Shown here: positions 30,049 through 40,163 of the stretch, piece by piece
Position numbering within the stretch: the stretch's first letter is position 1
How the letters are laid out: the number at the start of each line of letters is the position of its first letter
From: Geomobilimonas luticola
Lineage (GTDB): Bacteria; Desulfobacterota; Desulfuromonadia; Geobacterales; Geobacteraceae
Direction: 5' to 3'
Assembly (NCBI RefSeq): GCF_018476905.1
Contig: NZ_JAHCVK010000001.1
Span: 1,116,001 to 1,180,000 of the forward strand
Length of the DNA: 64,000 bases
The notes under the pieces: model-generated
Seen by the model: the letters and a program-made list of their open reading frames with translations, nothing else
Told to the model about the DNA's origin: nothing
Databases searched by the model: none
Position numbers and translations under genes: made by a program

Positions 30049-32775
30049 TCAACCGTTCATCCGCCACTGACCGCGATCATACAAGTGGGGGGCAACTCCC
30101 TTCCGTATCCCCTCGATAATGACGGCAATCACACCAGGCATCAGTGTCCAACACAATTCGATCGCACTCAGCGGATGAGTGTGAAAGATTTTGTTGGCTA
30201 ACGGTAAATAAATTACCAGTAATTGCATCCCCAGTCCGAGTACCATGCAGACCAGCAACCATGGGTTACTGAATATTCCGAGCCGCATAACGCCACGTTC
30301 TGTGGAGCGTGCCTGGAATGCGAACAGCCATTCGAACACGACAATTCCTGTAAAGGTGACTGTTTGTCTGATTTCATGGGCAGTCTCACCATCAATACCT
30401 ACCGGCAACGGGGCATGATGGAAGATCCATGTGAATAGTATGCTCATGGACACGCCAGCTACTACTATCCTCATCAGCATACCGGGGTAGAGCAATCCGA
30501 CACGGGAGTCGCGTGGCGGTTGCTGCAGCTCGTTACCGACTCCGGGCTCCATGCCCAGCGGAATCGCCACCATCGCTCCGGTGACGAGGTTCACCCAGAG
30601 GATCTGGATCGGCTCAAGCGGAGATTCGCCATAAAGAGCCACACTGAGGAACAGGGTCAACAGCTCAGCGCAGCAGGCCAGTAGAAGGAAAAAGGTGACG
30701 TTGCGTAGGCGATTGAAGACGATTCGACCCTCTTCGACTCCGGCGACGATGGAGGCGAAATTGTCGTCGGCCAGTACCATGTCCGCCGCCTCCTTGGCCA
30801 CATCGGTGCCCGTGATCCCCATAGCCACCCCGATGCCCGCCGCCTCCAAGGCCGGCGCATCGTTGACGCCGTCACCGGTCATGGCGGCAATATGGCCATC
30901 CCGCTTGAAGGTGTTGACGATGCGCAGTTTATGCAACGGCTCGATGCGGGCGTAGACGTTGTGAGAGCGTGTGTTTACGAGCAATTGCTCGTCGGTCATT
31001 GCTTCGATTTCGTGCCCGACCAGGGCCGGGTCGTCCGGTAAGCAGATTCCGAGCTGGGAGGCAATGGCGCGTGCCGTCAGCGGATTGTCGCCGGTGATCA
31101 TGGCGACGCGGATGCCGGCCTGCTTGCACTGGTGAATAGCCAGTTTCGCCTCTTCACGGGGAGGATCGATCATGCCGACCAAACCGATCAGTACCAGACG
31201 GCCTTCAAGGCTTTCCGGCTCCAACTTGCCGAGTTCGACCGGATAGGACGCCACGGCAAGAGCCAATACCCGGAGTGCCTGACTGGCCATGGAACGGTTG
31301 GCGGCCAGCACTGCCTCGCGGATCTCATCGGTGATTGGCATCTCCTTGCCTGCCATCACGACGCCGGTGCACATCGGCAGTACTTTTTCAACAGAACCCT
31401 TGATATAGGCCATACGCTGGCCATCTTCAGCATGCAGCGTCACCATGAACTGCTTTTCGCTCTCGAACGGGATTTCGTCGAGGCGTGGCTGGACTTCCTC
31501 CTGTTCATTCTTGTGCAGACCCGCCTTGCCGGCCACGGCAAGCAGCGCCCCTTCGGTGGGGTCGCCGATGATGTCCCACCCGTTAGCGCCTTGGTCCAGA
31601 ATCGCATCGTTGCATAATGCGCCGACCCGCAGGACATGCATCAGCTCCTGGTCACCTTCCGGGGCAATCGGTTCGCCATTCAGGTCGAAACTACCTGCAG
31701 GCTCATAGCCGCTGCCGCTTACGGATATTTGCCGCCCTCCCGTCCAGATCCCGCGCACTGTCATCTGATTGAGGGTGAGGGTGCCGGTCTTGTCGGAACA
31801 AATGATCGTCGCGGTGCCGAGAGTCTCGACTGCCGTCAGCTTGCGGATGATGACATTACGACCGGCCATGCGGTTGACGCAGATAGCCAGCACGACGGTG
31901 ACAGCGGCGGGGAGCCCTTCAGGGATGCCGGAGACTGCTGCAGCAACGGCCAGCAACAATACCTCGATCCAGCTCATGTCGCGCAGAAGCCCTGCGACCG
32001 CAAGCATAACGCAGGCCCCCACCACCACCCAGATCAGGGAATGCCCCAGCTTTTCCACATTTTGCTGCAGAGGGGTTTTATCCCTCTTGGCGCTCCGGAT
32101 GGCATCGGCGATACGGCCGATCTCCGTATTCATCCCGGTTGAGGTGACGACTGCCACCGCCCTGCCGGAACTGACGGTTGCCCCCATGAACACCATATTC
32201 TTGCGGTCGTGTATGGCAGCATCAGGAGCCACCGCCTTGACACTCTTTTCTACCGGCATGGACTCACCGGTGAGAGTTGATTCGTTGACTCTGAAATTGG
32301 CGCTGTCCAGCAACCGGGCATCGGCCGCCACCCGGTCACCGGCCTCCAGAACCAGTAGGTCCCCCGGTACTATTTTTACGGCATCCAGCAGCTGTGTCGT
32401 GCCGTTGCGCCGGACCTTGGCCTTCGGTGCACTGAGCTTGAGCAGAGCCGCCATGGCCGAACGGGCTTTCATCTCCTGGGCAAAACCGATAATGGCCATG
32501 ATCAGCAATGCCGCAGCAATAACCAGCGCATCTACCAGCCCCTTCAAATATCCTTTTACGGCAGCCGCACCGATCAGCATGTAGACTAGAGGGTTGGCAA
32601 ACTGCTCCAGGAAAAGCAGATACCATGGCTCCTGGTCTTTGGCGGCAAGGGTATTGTTCCCAAAGTGAGTCAACCTTTGCCTGACGGCCTCATCATTCAA
32701 TCCGCCATGACTCCCTCCGCTTTCTCGAAGAACATCCTCGCCAGGCATGGCCCAAGGGACAGTAATTTTATTCAT
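30049..32775 (-). CDS. cation-transporting P-type ATPase (Ca2+/P2A type)
   Basis: This is a full-length (908 residues) P-type ATPase. It shows an N-terminal cation-ATPase domain (LNDEAVRQRLTHFGNNTLA), the actuator TGES loop (STLTGESMPVEKS), PEGLP in TM4, the phosphorylation site SDKTGTLTLNQMT, nucleotide-domain segments and GDGVNDAPAL in the P domain. Ten membrane segments are expected. The sequence is closest in pattern to SERCA/PMR1-like bacterial ATPases, so Ca2+ or Mn2+ are likely substrates. Confidence 0.93.
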   Translation of the reverse strand: MNKITVPWAMPGEDVLRESGGSHGGLNDEAVRQRLTHFGNNTLAAKDQEPWYLLFLEQFANPLVYMLIGAAAVKGYLKGLVDALVIAAALLIMAIIGFAQEMKARSAMAALLKLSAPKAKVRRNGTTQLLDAVKIVPGDLLVLEAGDRVAADARLLDSANFRVNESTLTGESMPVEKSVKAVAPDAAIHDRKNMVFMGATVSSGRAVAVVTSTGMNTEIGRIADAIRSAKRDKTPLQQNVEKLGHSLIWVVVGACVMLAVAGLLRDMSWIEVLLLAVAAAVSGIPEGLPAAVTVVLAICVNRMAGRNVIIRKLTAVETLGTATIICSDKTGTLTLNQMTVRGIWTGGRQISVSGSGYEPAGSFDLNGEPIAPEGDQELMHVLRVGALCNDAILDQGANGWDIIGDPTEGALLAVAGKAGLHKNEQEEVQPRLDEIPFESEKQFMVTLHAEDGQRMAYIKGSVEKVLPMCTGVVMAGKEMPITDEIREAVLAANRSMASQALRVLALAVASYPVELGKLEPESLEGRLVLIGLVGMIDPPREEAKLAIHQCKQAGIRVAMITGDNPLTARAIASQLGICLPDDPALVGHEIEAMTDEQLLVNTRSHNVYARIEPLHKLRIVNTFKRDGHIAAMTGDGVNDAPALEAAGIGVAMGITGTDVAKEAADMVLADDNFASIVAGVEEGRIVFNRLRNVTFFLLLACCAELLTLFLSVALYGESPLEPIQILWVNLVTGAMVAIPLGMEPGVGNELQQPPRDSRVGLLYPGMLMRIVVAGVSMSILFTWIFHHAPLPVGIDGETAHEIRQTVTFTGIVVFEWLFAFQARSTERGVMRLGIFSNPWLLVCMVLGLGMQLLVIYLPLANKIFHTHPLSAIELCWTLMPGVIAVIIEGIRKGVAPHLYDRGQWRMNG

Positions 32776-33145
32776 GTGTAGTTTCTCCAGCAGCGGATCT
32801 TGATCACTCCCTGTAAAGAGCGCAAGTATTTCGATGCGGGCCAGCGAGTGCCACAGACGCTCTGGCCGCTACACCCGACTCGAAATATTCAACACGTCGA
32901 TCCTGCATTTCCCGGCTCAGTCGAATTGTTTCCATGAGGACCATTCCGGAAAATTTCAGTTATCCATGACAGCCCCAATTCATTTGCTTACTCATCAATA
33001 ATCAGTGAGCATGAGTAACTATCCCCCACCAGAGGTGGGGGATTACCTACAGGAATTTACCGTTCAACTGACGGGGAGTTCAACCCTGACGTAACCGTTA
33101 CTCTCCAGATTAGTCATTATAGTGCTTCATCAATTTTTTTTTTCC
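32776..33145. other. gene-free stretch with one strong hairpin
   Basis: No convincing gene lies between the ATPase start and the secF fragment. At 33021-33043 there is a perfect 10-bp stem (ATCCCCCACC / GGTGGGGGAT) with a 3-base loop and no T-tract. A remnant of a mobile element end or an RNA processing hairpin are both possible. Confidence 0.4.
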
Positions 33146-33380
33146 AATTCAATAACAATTGGGCTCGCGATGAATATTGAGGAATATGTTGCCACAATAA
33201 TACCAACAACCAAGGCAAAGGCGAAGTCATGAATCACTTCCCCACCAAAAAGCAGAAGAGAAATTGCAGCGAGAAATGTTGTGAGTGAAGTAATAACCGT
33301 ACGGGAAAGAACTTCGTTAATGCTTCCATTGAAAACATCTGTTAAAGGTTCACTCAGTTTTTTATGCAGATTTTCCCTTA
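33146..33380 (-). pseudogene. secF: secF 3'-end fragment (235-bp direct repeat)
   Basis: This stretch is nearly identical to 35903-36137 inside the intact secF gene (only a few substitutions). It encodes about 78 residues of the last membrane segments of SecF, without start or upstream part. Together with the intact copy it forms direct repeats around the kinase and ftsA genes. Confidence 0.9.
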
Positions 33381-33410
33381 CGTGATCCTTTCATCAATAA
33401 ATTAATTTCA

Positions 33411-34406
33411 CTACCCGTTGATCGACGTTAAAGGTAGGTCTATCAAAACCTCGGTCCCAAAATGTTTTTTGCTCGATATTCGAATAGCTCCGTCATGCGC
33501 CTCAATGATTTTCTTTGAAATCGGTACACCAAAACCAGTCCCTTCATTTTTGGTCGTGTATGTCAATGTGAAAAGATTATCAAGGGTCTCTTGCTCCATC
33601 CCCTCTCCATAGTCCTTGATTGTAATCGTCATTTTGTTTTTGTCCGAAGTCGCGGTAACGTTGACCTCTCCTCCATGGCACGAGGCATCTACAGAGTTGT
33701 CAATCAGGTTGATCAGCGCCCGTTCCATTTGGTAACTGTCTATATTGCTCAATATAGTTTCCGGCGGTAGGGTCACTATCAGCTTGATCCCTTTCTCTTC
33801 CGCTTTCGTCCAGCAAGTTTCACATGCCCGCTGGATACTCTGTCTTAGATCATCTTTTTTCGGATTTAATCGTACAGGTCTGGCAAATTCGAGTACATCA
33901 TTCACAATTCTTTGCATCACTTGTGCTGATTTCGTGATCGTTAGCGCCGCAAGTGCCGTATCTCCCTTTCCCTCCTGAATTCGTCGAGCAAAACCCTGGA
34001 TAGATATGAGTGGATTCTTGAGGTCATGCACGATTACAGTTGCGACCTGACCTATGCCGGAAAAATATCTTTCCTGTTCTGTCTGCCGATGTCTTTTCTT
34101 CAGGCGATCAACGAGAATACCGACGAGAAGTACGACCAGACCACTGAACACCAGGTGGAGTACCCTGCCAGTCGGTTGCGGCGATGCCGTTGCCCAGGCC
34201 CCCACAACGTATGCTGCAGAGACGAAGATATAGGTGGCAAAAGCACCTTTAAAATCAAATCGCAGCACCCCTAGGACCAGCGGAAGGTAATAAAGCTCGC
34301 TCAGAACAAAGTAATATGAACCCCACTGTGGCAGCAGCAAATGCAGTACCAGTATTAACGTCGTTACTGATACAATCGCGGTAATCTGAATAGTTTGCTT
34401 GTTCAT
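33411..34406 (-). CDS. membrane sensor histidine kinase
   Basis: This 331-residue protein has four or so N-terminal membrane segments (residues ~8-105) with no obvious periplasmic sensor. A HisKA domain follows (H-box VIVHDLKNPLISIQGFARR near residue 130), then a HATPase domain with N box (LINLIDNSVDAS), G1 (DYGEGM) and G2 (GTGFGVPISKKI). The GAGGAT site supports the start. No response regulator gene is adjacent. It lies between the secF fragment and ftsA. Confidence 0.88.
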   Translation of the reverse strand: MNKQTIQITAIVSVTTLILVLHLLLPQWGSYYFVLSELYYLPLVLGVLRFDFKGAFATYIFVSAAYVVGAWATASPQPTGRVLHLVFSGLVVLLVGILVDRLKKRHRQTEQERYFSGIGQVATVIVHDLKNPLISIQGFARRIQEGKGDTALAALTITKSAQVMQRIVNDVLEFARPVRLNPKKDDLRQSIQRACETCWTKAEEKGIKLIVTLPPETILSNIDSYQMERALINLIDNSVDASCHGGEVNVTATSDKNKMTITIKDYGEGMEQETLDNLFTLTYTTKNEGTGFGVPISKKIIEAHDGAIRISSKKHFGTEVLIDLPLTSING

Positions 34407-34455
34407 GCTTGCTATCCTCTAAAGAAAAAACAAGTCAGCAGTAGTCGACTGAGAG

Positions 34456-35676
34456 TCACATTTCATTCCAGAGGCGTCCGAGTGTCCGTTTGAAAGTTGC
34501 AACCAGTGAAGAAGGTTGATCTTCTCGCGCAATTACTCCCTGGAGACCATTCAGGACCAACCCGATTCCAGTTGCAAACTGAGGTACGCGGCCATTATCG
34601 GTATATATTCTTATGTTCGTCGGCTCGCCAACCCTTACCGGCATGGAGAACATCTGTTCTGCCAATGTATCCATGCCGGTAAGAAGCGAAGAACCACCCG
34701 TGAGTACTGCACCGGCTCCAAGTTCGCTTTCGTACCCCGAGCGACTCAACTCTTTGCCAATGATGGTGAAGAGTTCGTGAATCCGGGCCTGGAGGATGGC
34801 GCATATACCCCGCCTTGTAACATTCTTATTACGACCGCCTCCGGTCATATTAAGTTCAACCGACGTTTCCTCGTTTAGCATATTTTCTAAACAGCACCCA
34901 AAAAGACACTTGACGCGTTCGGCCTCACGTATGCTGACATGCAACCCAACCGCCAGATCATTGGTCAAGTGGTTTCCAGCAACCGGGATCACCGAAGTAT
35001 GTCGAACCTTTCCACCAGAGAATATGGCAATATCGGTAGTGCCGCCGCCGATATCAATAAGAACCACTCCCAAATCGCGCTCTTCCGGCATCAGCACAGC
35101 CTGTGCAGATGCCAGAGGCTGAAATACGATTCCATCCACTGACAATTCAGCCTTTCCACAGGCATTTACGATGTTGGCAATGCTTGTGGATGCTGCCGAA
35201 ACAAGATGCACACGAGCCTCTAGTCTCTCTCCACTCATCCCCAAAGGTTGTTCGATTCCAGCGTATGCATCAACGATGAATTCCTGAGGAATGACATGCA
35301 GCGTTTCACGACCATCAAGCAACGGTACTGCCTGAGTCGCTGCAATAACCCGCTGTACATCAATCTGACCAACCTCACGCCCCTTGAGCATCACCATGCC
35401 GGTGGAGTTTTGGCCGCGAATAAACTTGTCAGCAATCCCCACCACCGCACTTTTTATACTATGCCCGGACATGAGTTCAGCCTCTTTGACCGCACTGCGA
35501 ATGGACATTGCCGTGTCATCGATGTTAATCACAAATCCTTTGCGCAACCCATGGGTCTGACATTGGCCAATGCCAAGAAATTTAACGTATCCGCTACATT
35601 CCAACCCCACCACAGCGCATATCTTGCTTGTCCCCACATCCAACCCAACAATTATCTTTTCATTCTCATGCTGCAT
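34456..35676 (-). CDS. ftsA: cell-division protein FtsA (actin-like), extra-cluster copy
   Basis: This 406-residue protein has the FtsA N-terminus (VGLDVGTSKICAVVG), the 1C subdomain typical of FtsA (residues ~85-165), the phosphate-2 loop (GVVLIDIGGGTTDIAIF) and the adenosine motif (GAVLTGGSSLLTGMD). A short amphipathic C-terminal helix follows (FKRTLGRLWNEM). It is not in a dcw cluster here, as no ftsZ or ftsQ is adjacent. A preceding ATG at 35679 is also possible. Confidence 0.88.
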   Translation of the reverse strand: MQHENEKIIVGLDVGTSKICAVVGLECSGYVKFLGIGQCQTHGLRKGFVINIDDTAMSIRSAVKEAELMSGHSIKSAVVGIADKFIRGQNSTGMVMLKGREVGQIDVQRVIAATQAVPLLDGRETLHVIPQEFIVDAYAGIEQPLGMSGERLEARVHLVSAASTSIANIVNACGKAELSVDGIVFQPLASAQAVLMPEERDLGVVLIDIGGGTTDIAIFSGGKVRHTSVIPVAGNHLTNDLAVGLHVSIREAERVKCLFGCCLENMLNEETSVELNMTGGGRNKNVTRRGICAILQARIHELFTIIGKELSRSGYESELGAGAVLTGGSSLLTGMDTLAEQMFSMPVRVGEPTNIRIYTDNGRVPQFATGIGLVLNGLQGVIAREDQPSSLVATFKRTLGRLWNEM

Positions 35677-35844
35677 CATGACTCCGCTCTTTTGGTCAGG
35701 TACTCATTGAATTTGGATGCTAAACTGATCCTTACAACGAATCAACAAACTCAAAGCACCTCGTAATTCACCATCTAATACATAGAAATTTGCAGAGCAG
35801 CCAATCGAGATTGACTCTTTTTACGCGAAATTCAACCAAAATCG

Positions 35845-36780
35845 TCATTCGTTACTCTCCAAACAAGTCATTTTATTGTTTGAATCACTTTTTCTGATTT
35901 CTAATTCAATAACAATTGGACTCGCGATGAATATTGAGGAATATGTTGCCACAATAATGCCAACAACCAGGGCAAAGGCGAAGTCATGAATCACTTCCCC
36001 ACCAAAAAGCAGAAGAGAAATTGCAGCGAGAAATGTTGTGAGTGAAGTAATAACCGTACGGGAAAGAACTTCGTTAATGCTTCCATTGAAAACATCTGTT
36101 AAAGGTTCACTCAGTTTTTTATGCAGATTTTCCCTTATCCGGTCGAAAACCACCACGGTGTCTGTCAATGAATAGCCGGCAATTGTCAGAACTGCAGTGA
36201 CAAAGAGAAGATTTATTTCTTTGTTAAGCAAGTAAAACACCGCAACCATGGCCAATACGTCGTGAAGTGTGGCAAGCGTGGCGCCTACGCCGAATTTGAA
36301 ATCAAAGCGCCAGGCAATGTACAGGATGATTCCCAACAGTGAGATCCCAACCGCGATCAAGGTGTCCTGTTTCAGTTTGTCACCAATGGATGGGCCAATC
36401 TCGGTAGAACTTTCCACAATAAAGGCATTCTCCGGAAATTCCTTCGTGAAAACGCCCTTTATTGTTTCCGCAACGTTTCCCGATGCCAATGTAGTTTTAC
36501 CCACCTTGATGAGTAATCTGTTCGTGTCTTTAACTTCCTGCAGATTGGCCTCTTTTAGATTGTTATTCGCCAAGACAAGCCTGGCCTTATCAATAGGAAC
36601 CGGTTGATTAAAGTTGAGCTGGACGGAAGTTCCGCCTGAAAAATCAATCCCCATATTAGCTGCGTTACGTGCTATCTGGACAATGCCAATAACGCCGATA
36701 ATCGCGATTATCGCTGAAATAACGAAAGATATCTTCCTCTTGCCGATAAAGTCTATATTGGTCTTTTTTATGAGTTGCAT
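35845..36780 (-). CDS. secF: SecF protein-export membrane subunit
   Basis: This 311-residue protein has six membrane segments, an N-terminal IDFIGKRK, the IDFSGGTSVQLNF periplasmic start and the conserved YSLTDTVVVFDRIRENL motif. It begins 10 bp after secD with a GAGG site. SecDF uses proton flow to pull exported proteins at the translocon. Its last 235 coding bases are duplicated at 33146-33380. Confidence 0.94.
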   Translation of the reverse strand: MQLIKKTNIDFIGKRKISFVISAIIAIIGVIGIVQIARNAANMGIDFSGGTSVQLNFNQPVPIDKARLVLANNNLKEANLQEVKDTNRLLIKVGKTTLASGNVAETIKGVFTKEFPENAFIVESSTEIGPSIGDKLKQDTLIAVGISLLGIILYIAWRFDFKFGVGATLATLHDVLAMVAVFYLLNKEINLLFVTAVLTIAGYSLTDTVVVFDRIRENLHKKLSEPLTDVFNGSINEVLSRTVITSLTTFLAAISLLLFGGEVIHDFAFALVVGIIVATYSSIFIASPIVIELEIRKSDSNNKMTCLESNE

Positions 36781-36789
36781 CGCTGCCTC

Positions 36790-38391
36790 CTATATACTGA
36801 GCTTCTTCACATCGACACGGCGAAGGAAACTGTCAAAAATGACTTTGGTTGCCACAAGCGATGTAAAGAGGTTGATGATGATGCCAAGGCTTAACGAGAC
36901 CGCGAATCCCTTTACCGGTCCGGTTCCGAACTGGAAGAGAACAGCTGCCGTAATCAGGGTGGTAACGTGTGAGTCCATAATTGTCATAAACGCCTTGTCG
37001 TAGCCCGAATCAATGCTCATTCTTGGCGTTCTCCCAAGCCTGATTTCCTCTTTGATCCGTTCAAATATCAGCACGTTTGAATCGACCGACATACCGACCA
37101 GCAGTACGATAGCCGCAATGCCAGGCAAGGTCAGGGTTGCGCCAAGCGCCGCCAGAGCGCCCATCAGATAAAGAATATTCAGTACCATCCCGAAATTTGC
37201 CACGAATCCCGCCAATCGGTAGTAAATTGCCATGAAGATTACGACCAGTGCGACTCCAGTCGCGCCAGCAAGTAGCCCCTTATGGATGGAATCCTGGCCG
37301 ATTGACGGCCCTACTGTCACATTTTGAACGACTTTGACTGGTGCGGGAAGCGAACCGGCACGCAACACGATAGCCAGATCGGCAGCTTCTTTCTCTCCAT
37401 ATGATCCGGAAATTTGGGCGCTGCCACCAGAAATCCGCTCGCGAATCACTGGCGCCGAATACACGGTGTTGTCGAGCACGATAGCGAAGCGTTTCCCCAC
37501 ATTTGCAGCGGTAACCTGGTCGAAAAGTCTGGCTCCGGTCGCATTAAATTCTATCCCGACATAGGGTTGATTAAACTGAGAGTCGATCCGTACCTGAGCG
37601 TCGGTAAGAAGATCGCCGGTAATTATCGCCTTTTTCTTTACGACAATGGGGATATCCGAAACAGCACCGGTTGAAGGATTGGATATTCTCTCCATAAGAA
37701 TTTCATCGTCTTCAGGTATTGTCCCGGGGGTGGCGGCGCTGGCATTGACACTTTCGTCAACGAGTTTGAATTCGAGACGAGCCGTTTTCCCAATCAGTTC
37801 TATGGCCCGCTTTGGGTCCTTGATTCCCGGAAGTTGAACGACAATATGATTGACGCCTTCCCGCTGGATTAGTGGTTCAGATACGCCAAACTGGTCGATT
37901 CTGTTTCGGATAGTTTCCAGAGCCTGCGCAACAGTCTTATCTTTTCTGTCTCGTACGGCATTTTGATCCATACGGAGTTGGAGACTTACAAATCCTCCGT
38001 CATCAACTGGTGCAAGTTGCTCCAATTCAGGATATTTGTTTTTCACCTGTCGCTGGACATCTTCAGCAGATCCTTTATCGAATAAGGTTATCTGCACAAG
38101 ATCTGTACCGATACGAGCCACCCGTTTGAATCGGATGTTTTTTGAATTCAATACATCTTCAAGGTCTGAAGCGATCAAATCAAGGGTGCCTTCAATAGCT
38201 TTCTGCGTTTCTACTTCCATCACAAGATGGGTACCACCCTGCAGGTCGAGGCCAAGATGGATTTTGTCCTTGGGGAGAACACCTGTCCACCAAGAAGGGA
38301 GAGTGGTACATACTGTCGGGGTGAGATAAAGAAATGATAGAAATATGAAAATAAGTATCAGACTTATTCGCCATGCGAGATTCTTGGCCAT
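36790..38391 (-). CDS. secD: SecD protein-export membrane subunit
   Basis: This 533-residue protein has the SecD hallmarks: the signal-like first TM segment, LGLDLQGGTHLVMEV, P1 periplasmic domains, VGPSIGQDSIHKGLLAG, and VGMSVDSNVLIFERIKEEI in TM4. The ribosome site is AAGGAG. yajC, which normally precedes secD, is not found just upstream. Confidence 0.95.
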   Translation of the reverse strand: MAKNLAWRISLILIFIFLSFLYLTPTVCTTLPSWWTGVLPKDKIHLGLDLQGGTHLVMEVETQKAIEGTLDLIASDLEDVLNSKNIRFKRVARIGTDLVQITLFDKGSAEDVQRQVKNKYPELEQLAPVDDGGFVSLQLRMDQNAVRDRKDKTVAQALETIRNRIDQFGVSEPLIQREGVNHIVVQLPGIKDPKRAIELIGKTARLEFKLVDESVNASAATPGTIPEDDEILMERISNPSTGAVSDIPIVVKKKAIITGDLLTDAQVRIDSQFNQPYVGIEFNATGARLFDQVTAANVGKRFAIVLDNTVYSAPVIRERISGGSAQISGSYGEKEAADLAIVLRAGSLPAPVKVVQNVTVGPSIGQDSIHKGLLAGATGVALVVIFMAIYYRLAGFVANFGMVLNILYLMGALAALGATLTLPGIAAIVLLVGMSVDSNVLIFERIKEEIRLGRTPRMSIDSGYDKAFMTIMDSHVTTLITAAVLFQFGTGPVKGFAVSLSLGIIINLFTSLVATKVIFDSFLRRVDVKKLSI

Positions 38392-39224
38392 AATAAATGC
38401 TCCTTGTGAGTTCCTTCTCTTTCAAGCTGTAGATAACCTGTTGTTCTCAATACACATTTGAAGTATCGATACTTGGGCAAACACCTTATTGACGCTCGTA
38501 CAACGCAGCATGGGAGTGAGCCTGACAACAGTAGTTTCCGTTGCAGGTAATGCTCAAAACGCGAATAACCGCCCGCATCACCTCGATGAATTCGAGTGCG
38601 CGAGTAGTGAGAAAATCGCGAGTTGGCAGTACAACGGAGATTTCAGCAGCAGATTATTGAAAGAGGTTAGGCAGGTGGAGCTCTGGCGGGAACAGATGAA
38701 TCTATTGACAGGCCAACAACGTGGTATTGCTGACTTAAAGCTGAACGGTACGATGGTTGCTGATTTGTTATTTCGACTTTGCTCTGAAGCGTAACATACG
38801 GGACAACTTTTACTATCCTGCATTGTGAGGATTTCAGCTGTGCCTTGCTGATGATACAGGAAAGCGGTTTAACTTCTTGCGGTTTGGAAAGCCGTGCTTC
38901 CTGTGGACTGACCAGATACGGGAGAACTATTCCTTGGGAAATAAAAAAAAGCGATACCGTCACCAGCAACGGTAGCAAATATCTCCTTTTTGAAATTATC
39001 TCTCCAAATGAATTCATAGTTTATACCATATACCAAACCAATTGCCATACACAAGTGAATACGAGCTGGCGCTTCACAGGCCTTGGTACGACAACGTAAG
39101 ATGCGTCCTTGACAGGACAGTGACGCCTATAATTTACCAGTAAAGCAGAACAACATTGATTAGTAATGCATATGAAGATACCCGAGTGGCGACCAGACAT
39201 TTTTTGTTGCAGTTTTGCCTATAG
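38392..39224. other. long stretch without a firm gene
   Basis: About 830 bp separate secD and the TerC gene. A minus-strand frame at 38667-39017 could encode a 116-residue protein with an N-terminal membrane segment (RRYLLPLLVTVSLFFISQG), but there is no ribosome site. A plus-strand frame at 38489-38794 overlaps it. No family was recognised for either. Confidence 0.35.
38667..39017 (-). CDS. possible small membrane-anchored protein
   Basis: This 116-residue frame has a plausible N-terminal signal anchor (residues ~11-35) and a Ser/Lys/Gln-rich remainder. There is no Shine-Dalgarno site and no family match, so it is listed only as the most likely coding frame in this stretch. Confidence 0.25.
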   Translation of the reverse strand: MNSFGEIISKRRYLLPLLVTVSLFFISQGIVLPYLVSPQEARLSKPQEVKPLSCIISKAQLKSSQCRIVKVVPYVTLQSKVEITNQQPSYRSALSQQYHVVGLSIDSSVPARAPPA

Positions 39225-40163
39225 TCAATCCGATTTATCGGAGATTCTGTGCCGCTTGTTGCCAACTACTATCGAGGTGATTATGGAAATCGCCAGCACA
39301 CCAAAGATGACCCCGAGTGAAAAAAGCACCGGTATCTCGAATCGGGTATCAACCAGGAGCATCTTGACCCCGACGAATGCCAGGACACACGATATCCCCA
39401 GCTTCAGATAGACGAACATGCCCATGACATTGGAGAGGAGGAAGTAAAGCGCCCTGAGTCCCATAATGGCAAAGACATTTGAGGTATAGACGATAAAAGG
39501 ATCTCTGGTGACGGCAAATACGGCCGGTATGGAATCCAGGGCAAAGATCACGTCGCTTGACTCGACCATCACCAGAGCCAGAAAGAGTGGCGTAGCAGCC
39601 CGAACGCCTCTTTTGGAGATAAACAGCCGATCTCCCTGCACCCGTTTCGTGATGGGGACGAACCGTCTGATCAACCTGACCACCGGGTTTTTCTCCGGTT
39701 CGATTTTCTCATCTCCGCCGAACGCCATCTTGATGCCGGTCACGATCAGGATCGCACCGAAGACGTAGATCATCCAGTGGAATGCCTCCAGCAGTTCGAT
39801 CCCCAGCCATATGAAAAGCGCCCTCATCACAAGTGCGCCGATGATGCCCCACTTCAGAATCTTCGGCTGGTAGAGTCGTGGCACATGGAAGTAGGTAAAG
39901 ATCAAGATAAAGACAAACAGGTTGTCCACCGAGAGCGATTTTTCAATAACATATCCGGTGAAGAACTCCAGTGCCCTGGCCTGCCCCTGAAAATAGTAGA
40001 TACCGGCATTGAAGATCAGCGCCAGCGAAATCCAGATTATGGTCCATGTAAGCGCTTCCCGAAAGGAGATCTCATGGCTGCTACGGTTCAGACCGAGATC
40101 GATGACCAGCATGACGGTCACCAGCAGTCCGAACACACTCCACAGTATCATTTGCTCTGACAT
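39225..40163 (-). CDS. TerC/Alx family membrane protein
   Basis: This 312-residue protein has about nine membrane segments and the TerC signatures: EKSLSVDNLFVFILIFTYF with the paired acidic residues, and VESSDVIFALDSIPAVFAVT. Members such as E. coli Alx and Bacillus MeeF/YceF export Mn2+ or metallate exported enzymes. It is the last gene of a same-strand run that starts with a Mn-type riboswitch at 42.6 kb, which supports a manganese role. The preceding gene's original stop overlaps its start. Confidence 0.93.
   Translation of the reverse strand: MSEQMILWSVFGLLVTVMLVIDLGLNRSSHEISFREALTWTIIWISLALIFNAGIYYFQGQARALEFFTGYVIEKSLSVDNLFVFILIFTYFHVPRLYQPKILKWGIIGALVMRALFIWLGIELLEAFHWMIYVFGAILIVTGIKMAFGGDEKIEPEKNPVVRLIRRFVPITKRVQGDRLFISKRGVRAATPLFLALVMVESSDVIFALDSIPAVFAVTRDPFIVYTSNVFAIMGLRALYFLLSNVMGMFVYLKLGISCVLAFVGVKMLLVDTRFEIPVLFSLGVIFGVLAISIITSIVVGNKRHRISDKSD

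Noticed and set aside
38489-38794. 101-codon plus-strand frame in the secD-terC gap
   Set aside because: No ribosome site, no family pattern, and it overlaps a slightly better minus-strand frame.
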